Source: Candidatus Omnitrophota bacterium (lineage in GTDB: Bacteria > Omnitrophota > Gorgyraeia > Tantalellales > Tantalellaceae). Taken from it: a DNA stretch of 32,092 nt. The position numbers were made by a program, and so were the translations under genes. Position 1 is the stretch's first letter. Every line of letters starts with the position of its first letter. The DNA is taken from positions 1-32,092 of the forward strand of contig JADHWG010000015.1 of the NCBI GenBank assembly GCA_016783605.1, written 5' to 3'. Positions 1-7,373 of this stretch are shown in pieces. The notes below the pieces were generated by a model that was given only the letters and a program-made list of their open reading frames with translations, was not told where the DNA came from and did not search any database.

Positions 1-131
1 TCGGGGAGTTTTTCTCCGACCACTCATCCTGAGCAAAGCGAAGGATCTCTTGTTAATTTTCCAAAAGAATCTATAGAGATCCTTCAGCCCTTTGGGCTTC
101 AGGATGAGGAGTCGGGAAACTCCCCGACCCC
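1..131. repeat. MITE-like inverted repeat, copy 1
   Basis: The two arms, about 1-52 and 74-131, are imperfect reverse complements of each other, sharing TCGGGGAGTTT, CTCATCCTGA and AAGGATCTCT blocks. The right arm overlaps the 3' end of the AbiEii-like gene and encodes its last residues and stop. A related single arm lies at 28530-28594. The left end may continue beyond the window. I see no transposase, so this would be a non-autonomous element. Confidence 0.75.
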
Positions 132-967
132 TCATTTAATTCAAAGTTTTTTTGTTCATCCGGCGTTAAAACATCAAACAACTCTTTTTCAAGCCGAGAA
201 CGCATGTCTTTTATTTCCATGTCACTCCGGCCAAGATTAATTTTATATTTTTTTAAATCCGCGTCTTTACCATCCTCTTCTATCTTCTTTTTAAACAATT
301 CGGCAATTTTGGTATTTGCCAGATCAAACCCATTACGCAAGATAAAATCAAGGTCATAGAAGTCACGCGGCGCTATGGTTTTCCTTAAAGCCGCGGCTCG
401 AAGTTTTTCGCTGACAATTTCATTAAGAGACAGGCAATTGACATTACCTCCGTCAAATAACGGCTCTTTTGTAAACGGATGTAAAAATTTATGTTGTACA
501 AATTTATTCACAGTAGCGATAATCGGATTAAATCTAAGTCCAATTTCAAACTTTACAACCTGTTCCGCAGGTTGAAGTACTGATCTGTACATAAAGCGGT
601 AAACGTATTGCTTTGATTCATTGCGACCCGCTTTTTCAGGATTATCCACGCGCATATCAAATTGTTTAGCAAATCTTTCAATGTTATCTTTTATTGGTTG
701 CATGCATTTGCGTCTTTTCCCGCGAGTAGTTGAATAGTCTGGCAAACGCATACTAAAATCTAAATCTTCACTCAACCTATAATACGAATAGTACATTTTG
801 TTGAGACAGGTCCCCCCTTTAAAAATAAGATTTTCTGAAAGCTCGTTTATTCTCGCAAGGATAACCGTTAAATAGTAGTCTTTTTCAACCAAGTGAGCTC
901 TAAAACCTGTACGTTGAACAGTCATATTTATAACATCCATGAACTGCTTTTTATTCCCGTGAAGCAT
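71..967 (-). CDS. abiEii: AbiEii/AbiGii-family nucleotidyltransferase toxin
   Basis: This 298-residue protein looks like the toxin of a type IV abortive-infection toxin-antitoxin pair; characterised AbiEii-family members transfer nucleotides to cellular targets such as tRNA. The DNA polymerase beta-like nucleotidyltransferase signature is visible: GGT at residues 51-53, followed by RLSEDLDFS around 64-72, which carries the two metal-binding acidic residues. Further on, an EKLRAAALR block and a PRDFYDL block match conserved AbiEii regions. The length is normal for the family. The start overlaps the upstream AbiEi-like gene by 17 bases, the usual coupled arrangement with the antitoxin first. 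Oddity: the last 15-20 residues (from about GSGSFPTPHPEA) are translated from the MITE-like repeat at 1-131, so the native C-terminus has probably been replaced. Family assignment is firm; activity after this change is not known. Confidence 0.88.
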   Translation of the reverse strand: MLHGNKKQFMDVINMTVQRTGFRAHLVEKDYYLTVILARINELSENLIFKGGTCLNKMYYSYYRLSEDLDFSMRLPDYSTTRGKRRKCMQPIKDNIERFAKQFDMRVDNPEKAGRNESKQYVYRFMYRSVLQPAEQVVKFEIGLRFNPIIATVNKFVQHKFLHPFTKEPLFDGGNVNCLSLNEIVSEKLRAAALRKTIAPRDFYDLDFILRNGFDLANTKIAELFKKKIEEDGKDADLKKYKINLGRSDMEIKDMRSRLEKELFDVLTPDEQKNFELNEGSGSFPTPHPEAQRAEGSL

Positions 968-1748
968 TGATGATCACTCTCCACTTTTTATCTAATGTTC
1001 CTTTAAAAGATTTTGAAAACGAGCTTATGGCGGTTTTTTCAATACTTTTCTGAAGCGGCAATAGTTTCTCCTCAGAATACCCCTTAGACTCCATCATAAC
1101 ACCGATTCTTTTTCGAGTCTTTATGTTTGGGAATTTTGCCGAAAATCGAATGAATTTGTTTATGTCGCAACGTTTTTTCTTAAGTTCATTTTCCAATACT
1201 TCGAGAGCAGAATTAATCCCGCCAACCGGTTTGTTAAAATAGACCAGATCAATTAATGTCCTTTCTAAGGAGCTGATCATAACATCCTGCCCATCAATAC
1301 TCACTTTATTAATGCCATACATCCGTTTTTTAGGCACTCTCAAAAAATTAAATTGAATACCACATATTTTTTTTCTCTTTTGCAATGAAGAGTTAATCAC
1401 ATATACCGTCTGAAAAAGCTGTTCAGTTAGATTATAGTAATTGTACATTGTGGAATAGCCGATATAATAATTGTTTCGAGGAAAAAATTCAGGGGGAATA
1501 AGCATCTCATTTATAGCCGCCCCCTCTTCTCCATATTCAAGCGGTGAAAAAACATACACACCTCTTTTAATACTCTGAAAAATACCTTTCTGCTTAAGCC
1601 GATAAACAACCTTATTTCGTTCCACATCACTAAATTTGAAAAAAATGTCCATATCCTCTTTTGTTATGATGCGCTTTTTCTCAAAAGAAAGCCGAGAAAT
1701 CACCTCTATTTCTTTGCCGCCCAGCCGTGTTCTTTTTTTTGTGTCCAT
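951..1748 (-). CDS. abiEi: AbiEi-like antitoxin / transcriptional regulator
   Basis: This 265-residue protein is encoded directly upstream of, and overlapping, the AbiEii-type toxin, where the cognate antitoxin normally sits. The N-terminal 90 or so residues look like a winged-helix module (KEDMDIFFKFSDVERNKVVYRLKQKG followed by a basic turn), as in the AbiEi antitoxin family, which represses its own promoter. The rest matches the AbiEi C-terminal pattern, including SSLERTLIDLVYF near residues 159-171, a typical block in these proteins. The start at 1748 has an AAGG Shine-Dalgarno about 6 bases upstream. A 14-bp perfect palindrome at 1764-1777 between promoter and start is a natural candidate operator. 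The family call rests on context plus the ERTLIDLVY motif. Confidence 0.82.
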   Translation of the reverse strand: MDTKKRTRLGGKEIEVISRLSFEKKRIITKEDMDIFFKFSDVERNKVVYRLKQKGIFQSIKRGVYVFSPLEYGEEGAAINEMLIPPEFFPRNNYYIGYSTMYNYYNLTEQLFQTVYVINSSLQKRKKICGIQFNFLRVPKKRMYGINKVSIDGQDVMISSLERTLIDLVYFNKPVGGINSALEVLENELKKKRCDINKFIRFSAKFPNIKTRKRIGVMMESKGYSEEKLLPLQKSIEKTAISSFSKSFKGTLDKKWRVIINASRE

Positions 1749-1763
1749 AATGCCTTCTTGGGG

Positions 1764-1777
1764 AATTAACGTTAATT
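1764..1777. promoter_or_regulatory. Candidate AbiEi operator palindrome
   Basis: AATTAACGTTAATT is a 14-bp perfect palindrome 16 bases upstream of the AbiEi start and downstream of a sigma70-like promoter. AbiEi proteins are known to bind inverted repeats in their own promoters; binding here is inference. Confidence 0.45.
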
Positions 1778-1790
1778 ATTTAATAGGTCA

Positions 1791-1818
1791 AGTTTATCAC
1801 ACTTTTCAGATATGTCAA
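1791..1818 (-). promoter_or_regulatory. Sigma70-like promoter for the AbiE pair
   Basis: On the minus strand, TTGACA (1813-1818) is followed after 16 bases by TAAACT (1791-1796). The -35 is a full consensus match and the -10 matches 4 of 6. It sits 43 bases upstream of the antitoxin start. Confidence 0.5.
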
Positions 1819-1848
1819 CATTGATACAAAAAATGTCCATAACATCTC

Positions 1849-2208
1849 TCACTTAACTATCATATACCCCGCGACTATCAACAGACAAACGCCGAAAACT
1901 CTTCGTAAGACGACCTCCGGAAGCGGAACGGCGAATTTCGCTCCGAGATAACCTCCCGCGACAAAACCCAAACAAAGTAAGGCCGCGACCGGAAGATTTA
2001 CGTGCCCGCCTTTATAATAAGCCAATGCCGCCAAAATTCCTATCGGCGGAACAAGCATCGCCAAAGTGGTCCCTTGCGCGGCGTGTTGGGAAAACTTAAA
2101 GATAAAAATAAGGCACGGCACGATCACGATCCCGCCGCCTATCCCGATTAGCCCGCTCACAACCCCGGCAAATAACCCCACCAGGATATATAACAATAAA
2201 TTCATCAT
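1849..2208 (-). CDS. Half-size TauE/SafE-family membrane transporter
   Basis: This 119-residue, strongly hydrophobic protein has about four membrane segments. The glycine-rich signature GLIGIGGGIVIVP (about residues 19-31) is characteristic of TauE/SafE (PF01925) permeases, which export sulfite, sulfoacetate or other organosulfur anions. Typical members are about 250 residues with two homologous halves. This one is a single half, so if active it would probably work as a dimer; single-repeat members occur in bacteria. A purine-rich AAGGATATAAGG precedes the ATGATG start. It stands alone between the AbiE pair and the repeat-filled gap after the pilus operon, and the substrate cannot be told from the sequence. 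Confidence 0.82.
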   Translation of the reverse strand: MMNLLLYILVGLFAGVVSGLIGIGGGIVIVPCLIFIFKFSQHAAQGTTLAMLVPPIGILAALAYYKGGHVNLPVAALLCLGFVAGGYLGAKFAVPLPEVVLRRVFGVCLLIVAGYMIVK

Positions 2209-2243
2209 CCTTATATCCTTTCAAAGTCAACTATTGATTTTAT

Positions 2244-2373
2244 GGGACTGTCGCAAAACACCTTTTTCTGTCATCCTCGCGAACGCGGGGATCTGTAACA
2301 TATTGTACTTCTTAGACTTATAGATCCCCGCGTTCGCGAGGATGACATTTTGGAGGTATTTTGCGACAGCCCC
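2244..2373. repeat. Long inverted repeat (MITE-like), copy with two arms
   Basis: Arms at about 2244-2294 and 2322-2373 are near-perfect reverse complements, with GGGACTGTCGCAAAA at one end and TTTTGCGACAGCCC at the other. The inner arms carry TCATCCTCGCGAACGCGGGGATCT. A single arm of the same family lies at 5318-5350. No ORF is present inside. It lies beyond the end of the pilus operon and could form a strong RNA hairpin. Confidence 0.85.
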
Positions 2374-2382
2374 TTTTTATAA

Positions 2383-2402
2383 GGGCACGGCATGCCGTGC
2401 CC
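2383..2402. repeat. REP-like palindrome
   Basis: A 20-bp perfect palindrome with core GGGCACGGCA/TGCCGTGCCC followed by CTACG. Identical cores occur at 27360-27379 and 27612-27631, and the flank CTACGTATTTCAAATT is shared with the copy at 27360. The flanking sequence 2430-2455 is also a dispersed motif (TTGTTACCCGAATTGTGA), seen again near 9780, 17690 and 17930. Confidence 0.85.
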
Positions 2403-2492
2403 CTACGTATTTCAAATTAATTCCCAATTTGTTACCCGAATTGTGATAATGTCCACCTACGAATATGATTTGGGTATGGGATGAAGTGTGTT

Positions 2493-2975
2493 TTATCTTT
2501 TGCTCGTAAGGCGGATTTCGAAGTCTTCCGTGCCGTCGTTGAAAACAACGCTGTTTTCGTTTATTTTTACGATCCTATTACCCGCGACGCTTCCTCCCAC
2601 TCCGACAATTTGGTTATTTACGATCGCGTTCGGCTCTTCGGTATCGAAAACTATTCCCTGCAAATTTAAGTTTGTCGACTCGGTTATGATATGTTTTTTT
2701 GTAACATTCACGGCAAAAGGATCCTTTCGTCCGTATTTTTCTTTGGACAAAGAGGGCTTCGCTTGAGTCTCTTTTGCCGTCACATCTCCGGATGGTGCCT
2801 TAACGGCTGCCACGGAAGCCGCCGCTTTTTTTGCCGTTACATCCTTCGAAACCGCCTTACTCTTTGACGGTACCGCGGATTTACCGGAGTCTTTTTTTGA
2901 CCCGCCGCATCCGGCAGTAAGCAAAATTACGCACGCCGCGACACTAAAAATCCGATATATCTCATTTTTCAACAT
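2493..2975 (-). CDS. PilP/GspC-like pilus assembly lipoprotein
   Basis: This 160-residue protein starts with a lipoprotein signal peptide whose lipobox LTAGC lies at about residues 19-23, so it should be tethered to a membrane. An A/K/S-rich linker covers about 25-85. It ends in a small beta domain (from about NLNLQGIVFDTEEPNAIVN) of the PilP/GspC homology-region type; the pattern of 'G-hydrophobic, P-x-A-hydrophobic-V-N' is typical. PilP links the inner-membrane PilMNO complex to the secretin. It follows the PilO-like gene, overlapping it by 14 bases, matching the order pilM-N-O-P. No secretin gene follows, so the outer-membrane pore must be encoded elsewhere. The family is short and divergent; position and architecture support the call more than sequence alone. 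Confidence 0.78.
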   Translation of the reverse strand: MLKNEIYRIFSVAACVILLTAGCGGSKKDSGKSAVPSKSKAVSKDVTAKKAAASVAAVKAPSGDVTAKETQAKPSLSKEKYGRKDPFAVNVTKKHIITESTNLNLQGIVFDTEEPNAIVNNQIVGVGGSVAGNRIVKINENSVVFNDGTEDFEIRLTSKR

Positions 2976-3570
2976 ACTCTCCCCCCACTATGTACACGTT
3001 TAGGTTAAACCTCATATTTAAAAGTCCCGGGGCATCATTTACGTGTTTTATATCGACCTCCGTTACTCCCAACAATTTTTCGGTAGAAAGCATTCTTTCT
3101 AAAAATTTGGATATGTTATTGTATTTGCCGGTTAAAACAACCTCCACAATACTGACTTTGTAATACACGTCTTCTTCATGTCCGGCACGAAAAAGTGTTT
3201 CAACGGCTTTTGGATCTATTCTTTCAAGATCGATCCCCGTTCTCGCCGCCAATGAATCAAGTCCGTTCAGAAAAGCAAGCGCGTCCTCTTTTGTGAAATC
3301 GTTAAAAAATTTCGCGCGGTTTCTTAAAACATCTTTTTTTAACTTTGTAAAGGCGCTTTCCAGTCGTATTAACCTTTCCACTTTGTCTTTTCGCGTTGCC
3401 ATAAGTTTCTTCTGCGCGCCAAGTTGTCTATGGGCGATCCTATGATGAAAAAGTATCGGAGGGACAATGATATTATAAAGCACATACCCGACGATGAACA
3501 TTATGACTCCGCCGACGATCAGTTTTTCCCGCGTGCTTAAGTTATATAATGGTTTTAGGTTTATTTTCAT
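2962..3570 (-). CDS. PilO/GspM-like inner-membrane assembly protein
   Basis: This 202-residue bitopic protein has a short cytoplasmic N-terminus, one membrane helix (about residues 18-38, LIVGGVIMFIVGYVLYNIIV), a coiled-coil-like charged stretch (about 45-90) and a C-terminal ferredoxin-like region. That is the layout of PilO and GspM. These proteins heterodimerise with PilN or the GspL periplasmic part to align the assembly platform. The start overlaps the stop of the preceding PilM-N gene by 4 bases and its own stop overlaps the PilP-like start, so translation is coupled through the module. Confidence 0.85.
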   Translation of the reverse strand: MKINLKPLYNLSTREKLIVGGVIMFIVGYVLYNIIVPPILFHHRIAHRQLGAQKKLMATRKDKVERLIRLESAFTKLKKDVLRNRAKFFNDFTKEDALAFLNGLDSLAARTGIDLERIDPKAVETLFRAGHEEDVYYKVSIVEVVLTGKYNNISKFLERMLSTEKLLGVTEVDIKHVNDAPGLLNMRFNLNVYIVGGEYVEK

Positions 3571-4904
3571 TTCCCTACGCTCGCGTCCCGTATATCACAC
3601 TTTATGACAAAATAAGCGCGTGTTGAGGCGTCTTCGGTTTCGGTGTCTTTAGATTCTTCCAATTCAACGTTTTTAAAAAACGTTGATTCTTTTAAGGCTC
3701 TCACCAAATCGAAAACGCCGGTGCCGGAAATCGCTTCTCCCTTGAAAACGATCTCTCCTCTTTTGTTGCTGACTAAACTGGCCAAATAGGTATCTTTCGG
3801 AATAACTCTTTTTATTTCGGCGAAAATGCCAACCCAATCTTCCTTGCCGACTTCCTTTATTATTTCTTCCTGTTTCTTTTTTTCAAGACTATACGCGCTG
3901 TCCATTTTTTCGACCCTTAAAAGTTCTTCCAATCTTTTTACCGGTCTTTCCAGATCTTTCTGAACGCCTTTGGCGATGTTCCGCGAATTCCACATTTGAA
4001 AATACAATAGCGAAAAATATACCACGATACCTGCCGCCACAATTGCCAGGACTTTTATAAAAAATGAAAACTGCACGTTAAATTTTGACTCTTTTAATTC
4101 TTCCACTGGCAAAAGATTGATCTTAACGGGAAATTTGTTGTTCGGTGATTCCCTTAACGTGATCCCTTCCGCCGCGGTTAATTCACCTGTTGCCGAGGAC
4201 ACTATTTCCTTTACCTCAAATTCTTCACCGAACTCATTTCTGCAGTAAGCCGTAATGGATTCCATTTCCGTTTGCAATTCATCTAACGTATCAGCTTTAT
4301 GCAGGTAATGTATTTTGCCGTCCTTAAAAATAAATATTGTGGCATTGTCATATTCCACGGCCGCCAAAACAACAGCCCCTTTCAATGAAGAGGCATCTTT
4401 CAAAAAAAGCGCTCTCGCGATAGCTATTGAACTTGCCTCTATACAGCGCAGATTCAATCCCGCCAACTTTATAGTTTCAACATATGAATCTATTATTTCT
4501 CTTTTTGCCGCGACCGATAAAATTTTTAACTGCCGGATCCCGTTCTCATTTATTTCTTCCACTGTGCAAAAATCCGTTAAAAGATCACTACCGGCGAAAA
4601 CCATATATTTGGAAGCCTCTTGTTTTATTATTCGATTTACTTCGCCCGTTCCGACAGCCGGCACTTTCATTAGGCGAAGAACAACACCTCTTCCCCAAAC
4701 AACCGCGCCCATATCTTTAGACTTGATCCCCTGAGACTTCAAGAGATTTTTAAGCTCCTCGGCCGCTTTGTGGGGATCAACTATAACACAATCCTTCGAA
4801 ACCGCCTTTTTAAGAGGAAGTATGACAGGTTCATTGATCTCACTCGTTACGACCCTGATCTCTCTCGGTCCGATATCCAATCCCACTATTGAACTTTTAC
4901 CCAT
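3567..4904 (-). CDS. PilM-PilN fusion (GspL-like) assembly platform protein
   Basis: The N-terminal ~265 residues are PilM-like: the actin-fold phosphate loop SIVGLDIGPREIRVV lies at the very start, and further actin-type blocks (GAVVWGRGVVLRLMKVP, EIIDSYVETIKLAGL) follow. A membrane helix lies at about 280-300 (FFIKVLAIVAAGIVVYFSLLY), then a PilN-type coiled coil and C-terminal domain. PilM and PilN are usually separate genes; the fused layout equals GspL of type II secretion. Start choice: an upstream in-frame ATG at 4919 exists, but the ATG at 4904 overlaps the preceding stop as TAATG and has GGAAAG about 7 bases upstream, so I use it (445 residues). The protein would couple the cytoplasmic ATPase to the PilO/PilP-like periplasmic part. 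Confidence 0.87.
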   Translation of the reverse strand: MGKSSIVGLDIGPREIRVVTSEINEPVILPLKKAVSKDCVIVDPHKAAEELKNLLKSQGIKSKDMGAVVWGRGVVLRLMKVPAVGTGEVNRIIKQEASKYMVFAGSDLLTDFCTVEEINENGIRQLKILSVAAKREIIDSYVETIKLAGLNLRCIEASSIAIARALFLKDASSLKGAVVLAAVEYDNATIFIFKDGKIHYLHKADTLDELQTEMESITAYCRNEFGEEFEVKEIVSSATGELTAAEGITLRESPNNKFPVKINLLPVEELKESKFNVQFSFFIKVLAIVAAGIVVYFSLLYFQMWNSRNIAKGVQKDLERPVKRLEELLRVEKMDSAYSLEKKKQEEIIKEVGKEDWVGIFAEIKRVIPKDTYLASLVSNKRGEIVFKGEAISGTGVFDLVRALKESTFFKNVELEESKDTETEDASTRAYFVIKCDIRDASVGK

Positions 4905-5302
4905 TATTTTTCTTTCCAATATTGTAGTGTCGCGGTACTTCCCACAATTTTTATTCTTGCTTCAATTATTCTTTCGAAATTTCCATATTCGCCTGTAGAT
5001 TCCACGGTGTACACATTCACCGAAACCGCCGTCTGCACTACGGTATAGAACGTATCATCATCCGCGGTATCCGGGAACTCTGTCCTGGCAATGTTTCCGT
5101 CTCCGCCGTCCAGCAAATCATATATGGCCGCTTCCACGCCCGCGTCGGCAATATACGTCGCGATAGCACCGCTTTTCTGATTGCGCAAAATCTCAGTCTC
5201 ACTTGTCGCCGCTTCTAAAAAGCCTATCGTTAAAATAGCCCCCACCATCACCACAAACGCCGCCACCAATAAAACCGCACCCTTGTTATTGTTCAACTTC
5301 AT
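4904..5302 (-). CDS. Short PilX/GspK-like minor pilin
   Basis: About 132 residues, with a class III-like leader MKLNNNKG followed by a hydrophobic helix (AVLLVAAFVVMVGAILTIGF) that lacks the usual Glu5, as in PilX/GspK tip pilins. A soluble region with TSETEILRNQKSGAIATYIADAGVEAAIYDL follows; the 'AxYxADAGxE' block is the hallmark of the PilX N-terminal family. Gram-negative GspK has about 300 residues, so the large extra domain is absent. The reading frame is open up to an ATG at 5347, but those 15 extra codons come from the inserted repeat at 5318-5350; the ATG at 5302 gives a normal prepilin leader. It lies in the slot where gspK sits in gsp operons. Confidence 0.82.
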   Translation of the reverse strand: MKLNNNKGAVLLVAAFVVMVGAILTIGFLEAATSETEILRNQKSGAIATYIADAGVEAAIYDLLDGGDGNIARTEFPDTADDDTFYTVVQTAVSVNVYTVESTGEYGNFERIIEARIKIVGSTATLQYWKEK

Positions 5303-5317
5303 TTTAAAACCTATATT

Positions 5318-5350
5318 GGGCTGTCGCAAAATACTTTTTCCTGTCATCCT
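5318..5350. repeat. Single arm of the CTGTCGCAAAA repeat inside the pilus operon
   Basis: The segment GGGCTGTCGCAAAATACTTT plus CCTGTCATCCT matches the outer arm of the inverted repeat at 2244-2373. It fills the gap between two pilin genes and supplies the TGA stop (5344-5346) of the upstream GspJ-like prepilin. Without a second arm it cannot form the long hairpin, so it is probably a decayed copy. Confidence 0.75.
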
Positions 5351-6189
5351 ATAGTTATACTCGACGTCGGATTATATCTTCCCGCCGGCGAAGCGTTATC
5401 TTTAACATCCATTTTCACCGACCATGATCCCGAAGCAAGCCCTGTCAGATCCTGAGAACCGGTATAAGTTTCGTCTCCATTATTGGTTAAGCTGAAATCA
5501 ACTCTGGTTCCGCCTTTTTTGAGCTGGCATGTGGCGTAATCCAGATTCGTATGATCAACTTGATCACTCCACACCTTAACGTAAAAAATATCCGATGTGC
5601 TAAAAACCGTGTCTTCCGTTGAAAAATCGGAATTTTTTGAAAGTATATATCCTTCACCCGGAACAGGAGTGCTTCTGATGTAAACCATTGATGTTAAAAC
5701 GATCGGACTGACAGCATCGCTTGGCTCCGAAATCGTCATAGATACTCCGACAGCCCTAACATCCTCTGTTTGAGATGTTTTCTTACCGGTTGTATCATAA
5801 TAGTCAAAACCAAGATCGTTCACTCCGGCAACCATACCGGCCAAAATTTCACCGTTTCTTGTCAAATAATCGTTCGTCTCAGTATAGGTAATATTGGTGC
5901 CGTCTACATCATTAAAACTAACGGACCTTCCGCTAGTAGCAGTAAATTCATCCGCCTGGCGAAGTTCCTGAATCATTTTATCCATTCCCACACGCGCGTT
6001 CTGCACAACTTCGCTTCTTTTGTCCGCCGATTCCCAGCTCACGTGAAATGCCCTAAGATAAGGCGTTATCGCCGCCAAAAGTACAGCGACCAAAGCTATA
6101 ACGAACAACACTTCGATTAAAGTAAAACCTTTTCTATCGTATATCGTATGTCGTATATCGTATATCGTTTTTTTTAATGCATATTGCAT
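5344..6189 (-). CDS. GspJ/PilW-like prepilin with repeat-encoded leader
   Basis: This 281-residue protein carries a canonical prepilin cleavage site, RKG/FTLIEV, with Glu5 at mature position 5. A hydrophobic helix (LFVIALVAVLLAAITPYL) and a GspJ/PilW-like region with ARVGMDKMIQELRQADEF follow. The C-terminal half is beta-rich and resembles an immunoglobulin-like domain (YTGSQDLTGLASGSWSVKMDVKD). The only usable ATG gives a 21-residue leader made almost entirely of the local TATCGTATGTCG repeat (residues TIYDIRHTIYDR). The start lies 4 bases after the stop of the four-helix gene at 6194-6571 with no evident Shine-Dalgarno, which suggests translational coupling. The stop codon lies inside another repeat (5318-5350), so both ends of this gene are repeat-derived. 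Confidence 0.85.
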   Translation of the reverse strand: MQYALKKTIYDIRHTIYDRKGFTLIEVLFVIALVAVLLAAITPYLRAFHVSWESADKRSEVVQNARVGMDKMIQELRQADEFTATSGRSVSFNDVDGTNITYTETNDYLTRNGEILAGMVAGVNDLGFDYYDTTGKKTSQTEDVRAVGVSMTISEPSDAVSPIVLTSMVYIRSTPVPGEGYILSKNSDFSTEDTVFSTSDIFYVKVWSDQVDHTNLDYATCQLKKGGTRVDFSLTNNGDETYTGSQDLTGLASGSWSVKMDVKDNASPAGRYNPTSSITIG

Positions 6190-6192
6190 ATC
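6125..6192. repeat. TATCG-rich repeat forming the prepilin leader (copy A)
   Basis: The segment is made of TCGTATATCGTATGTCGTAT-type units, then a T-run and a degenerate ATGCATATTGCATATCG. It is closely similar to 7318-7378 next to the second four-helix gene. It lies between the four-helix stop and the FTLIEV codons of the GspJ-like prepilin and encodes that prepilin's leader. Confidence 0.8.
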
Positions 6193-6193
6193 G

Positions 6194-6553
6194 TTATTTT
6201 AGTTTATGCTTTAGAGATGTCGTCATTTTGGAGATATGGTCTAACTTTTCCGACACTCCTGCAAGTTCCGTTTCGCTGATATACCTTAGTTCCCTTGAAA
6301 TAATAAGTTGCGTTTCAAGCTCAGCGCACGAACCAAGAGATATGTTTAGAAATTGTTTATATTCCTTATTGTAAAACCTTTTGAAACCTTCCGCAACATT
6401 TGATGGTATTGAAATAGCAGCTCTTCTCATTTGAGAAGTTAAACAGTACAATTCCTCTTTGGGAAATTTTCGTGTAATCGCATAAATATCCTTTACAACT
6501 TCAATTCCCTTCTGCCATATTTTTAGTTGTTTAAAACTCTCTATTTTTTTCAT
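6194..6553 (-). CDS. Four-helix bundle protein (S23-like), copy A
   Basis: About 119 residues from the chosen start. It belongs to the four-helix bundle family first known from proteins encoded in 23S rRNA intervening sequences (TIGR02436) and related in fold to the Avd accessory protein of diversity-generating retroelements. Diagnostic blocks are FKQLKIWQKG at the N-terminus and RRAAISIPSNVAEGFKR in the middle. No biochemical function is established for the family. It sits between GspI- and GspJ-like prepilin genes. The frame is open to an ATG at 6571, but GAGGAGGAA lies immediately before the ATG at 6553, and the paralogue also starts at the equivalent MVKIENFKQL, so I use 6553. It is about 85% identical to copy B (100 of 117 aligned residues by eye). 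Confidence 0.85.
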   Translation of the reverse strand: MKKIESFKQLKIWQKGIEVVKDIYAITRKFPKEELYCLTSQMRRAAISIPSNVAEGFKRFYNKEYKQFLNISLGSCAELETQLIISRELRYISETELAGVSEKLDHISKMTTSLKHKLK

Positions 6554-6574
6554 TTCCTCCTCGGTGCACATTTT

Positions 6575-6942
6575 GCTACATACGACATACAGCTCTTACC
6601 CCTGCTCTTTCGATATACTATATGCTACATACGACATACGGCTCTTACCCCTGCTCTTTCGATATACTATATGCTACATACGACATACGGCTCTTACCCC
6701 TGCTCTTTCGATATACTATATGCTACATACGACATACGGCTCTTACCCCTGCTCTTTCGATATACGATATACTACATACGACATACAGCTCTTACCCCTG
6801 CTCTTTCGATATACTATATACTACATACGACATACGGCTCTTACCCCTGCTCTTTCGATATACTATATGCTACATACGACATACAGCTCTTACCCCTGCT
6901 CTTTCGATATACTATATGCTACATACGACATACGGCTCTTAT
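6575..6942. repeat. Tandem array of 49-bp units
   Basis: Seven complete 49-bp units begin at 6575, 6624, 6673, 6722, 6771, 6820 and 6869; a partial eighth begins at 6918. Units differ at only a few positions (CATACAGC/CATACGGC, GCTACAT/ACTACAT, ACTATAT/ACGATAT). Each holds TACATACGACATAC, two near-identical CTCTT(A/T) blocks and CGATATACTATAT. There are no unique spacers, so this is not a CRISPR. The array ends exactly at the stop codon of the GspI-like prepilin (TTA at 6939-6941) and lies directly upstream of four-helix copy A. A single-unit version stands at the same place before copy B. Confidence 0.95.
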
Positions 6943-7373
6943 CCTCTATCCGCCACTTTCGTACTCAGCGTTATATTCGATTCGCCGGGATCGATCGTAT
7001 CATCATTGTTCTCGTCGTACCACACGCAAACTTGGATAACTTTTATGTTTGCGGCGCCGTCATCCGAAACCGTATACTTATAATCATCGTTCGGCGAATC
7101 AAACGCGGTTGTCGACTCTGTCGCGGAAGTGGCGAAACTATCCACAACACCACGCTTGACATCTTCAATCTTTCCTTCCGCCAAAAATATAACCTTGGTG
7201 AGCTCCTCGTCCTTTAAGCTTTTTTCAATGATCTGAGTGGTAATGATCATTATGGGAATAAGCGCCGCGGCTATAAGTATTATGGCCGCTAAAACTTCAA
7301 TTAAAGTAAAACCTTTTCTATCGTATATCGTATGTCGCATGTCGTATATCGTTTTTTTTATCGTATGTCGCAT
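6939..7373 (-). CDS. GspI/PilV-like prepilin with repeat-encoded leader
   Basis: This 144-residue prepilin has a cleavage site RKG/FTLIEV with Glu5, then the hydrophobic helix LAAIILIAAALIPIMIITTQ. The following ATSATESTTAF and KVIQVCVWYDENND regions fit the small GspI/PilV minor pilins that prime the pseudopilus. The leader (TIKKTIYDMRHTIYDR) is translated from the local TATCG-rich repeat. An internal ATG at 7340 would give a 10-residue leader instead of 21. The start lies 11 bases after the stop of four-helix copy B and has no clear Shine-Dalgarno. The TAA stop is the first triplet of the 49-bp array. Confidence 0.83.
   Translation of the reverse strand: MRHTIKKTIYDMRHTIYDRKGFTLIEVLAAIILIAAALIPIMIITTQIIEKSLKDEELTKVIFLAEGKIEDVKRGVVDSFATSATESTTAFDSPNDDYKYTVSDDGAANIKVIQVCVWYDENNDDTIDPGESNITLSTKVADRG

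Noticed and set aside
6575-6942. CRISPR array
   Set aside because: Units are contiguous with no unique spacers and no cas gene is nearby.
6527-7217. Three long plus-strand ORFs (170, 217 and 153 codons) through the 49-bp array
   Set aside because: They are the same repeat read in three frames, have no Shine-Dalgarno, and extend into genes on the other strand; the periodic peptide has no recognisable domain.
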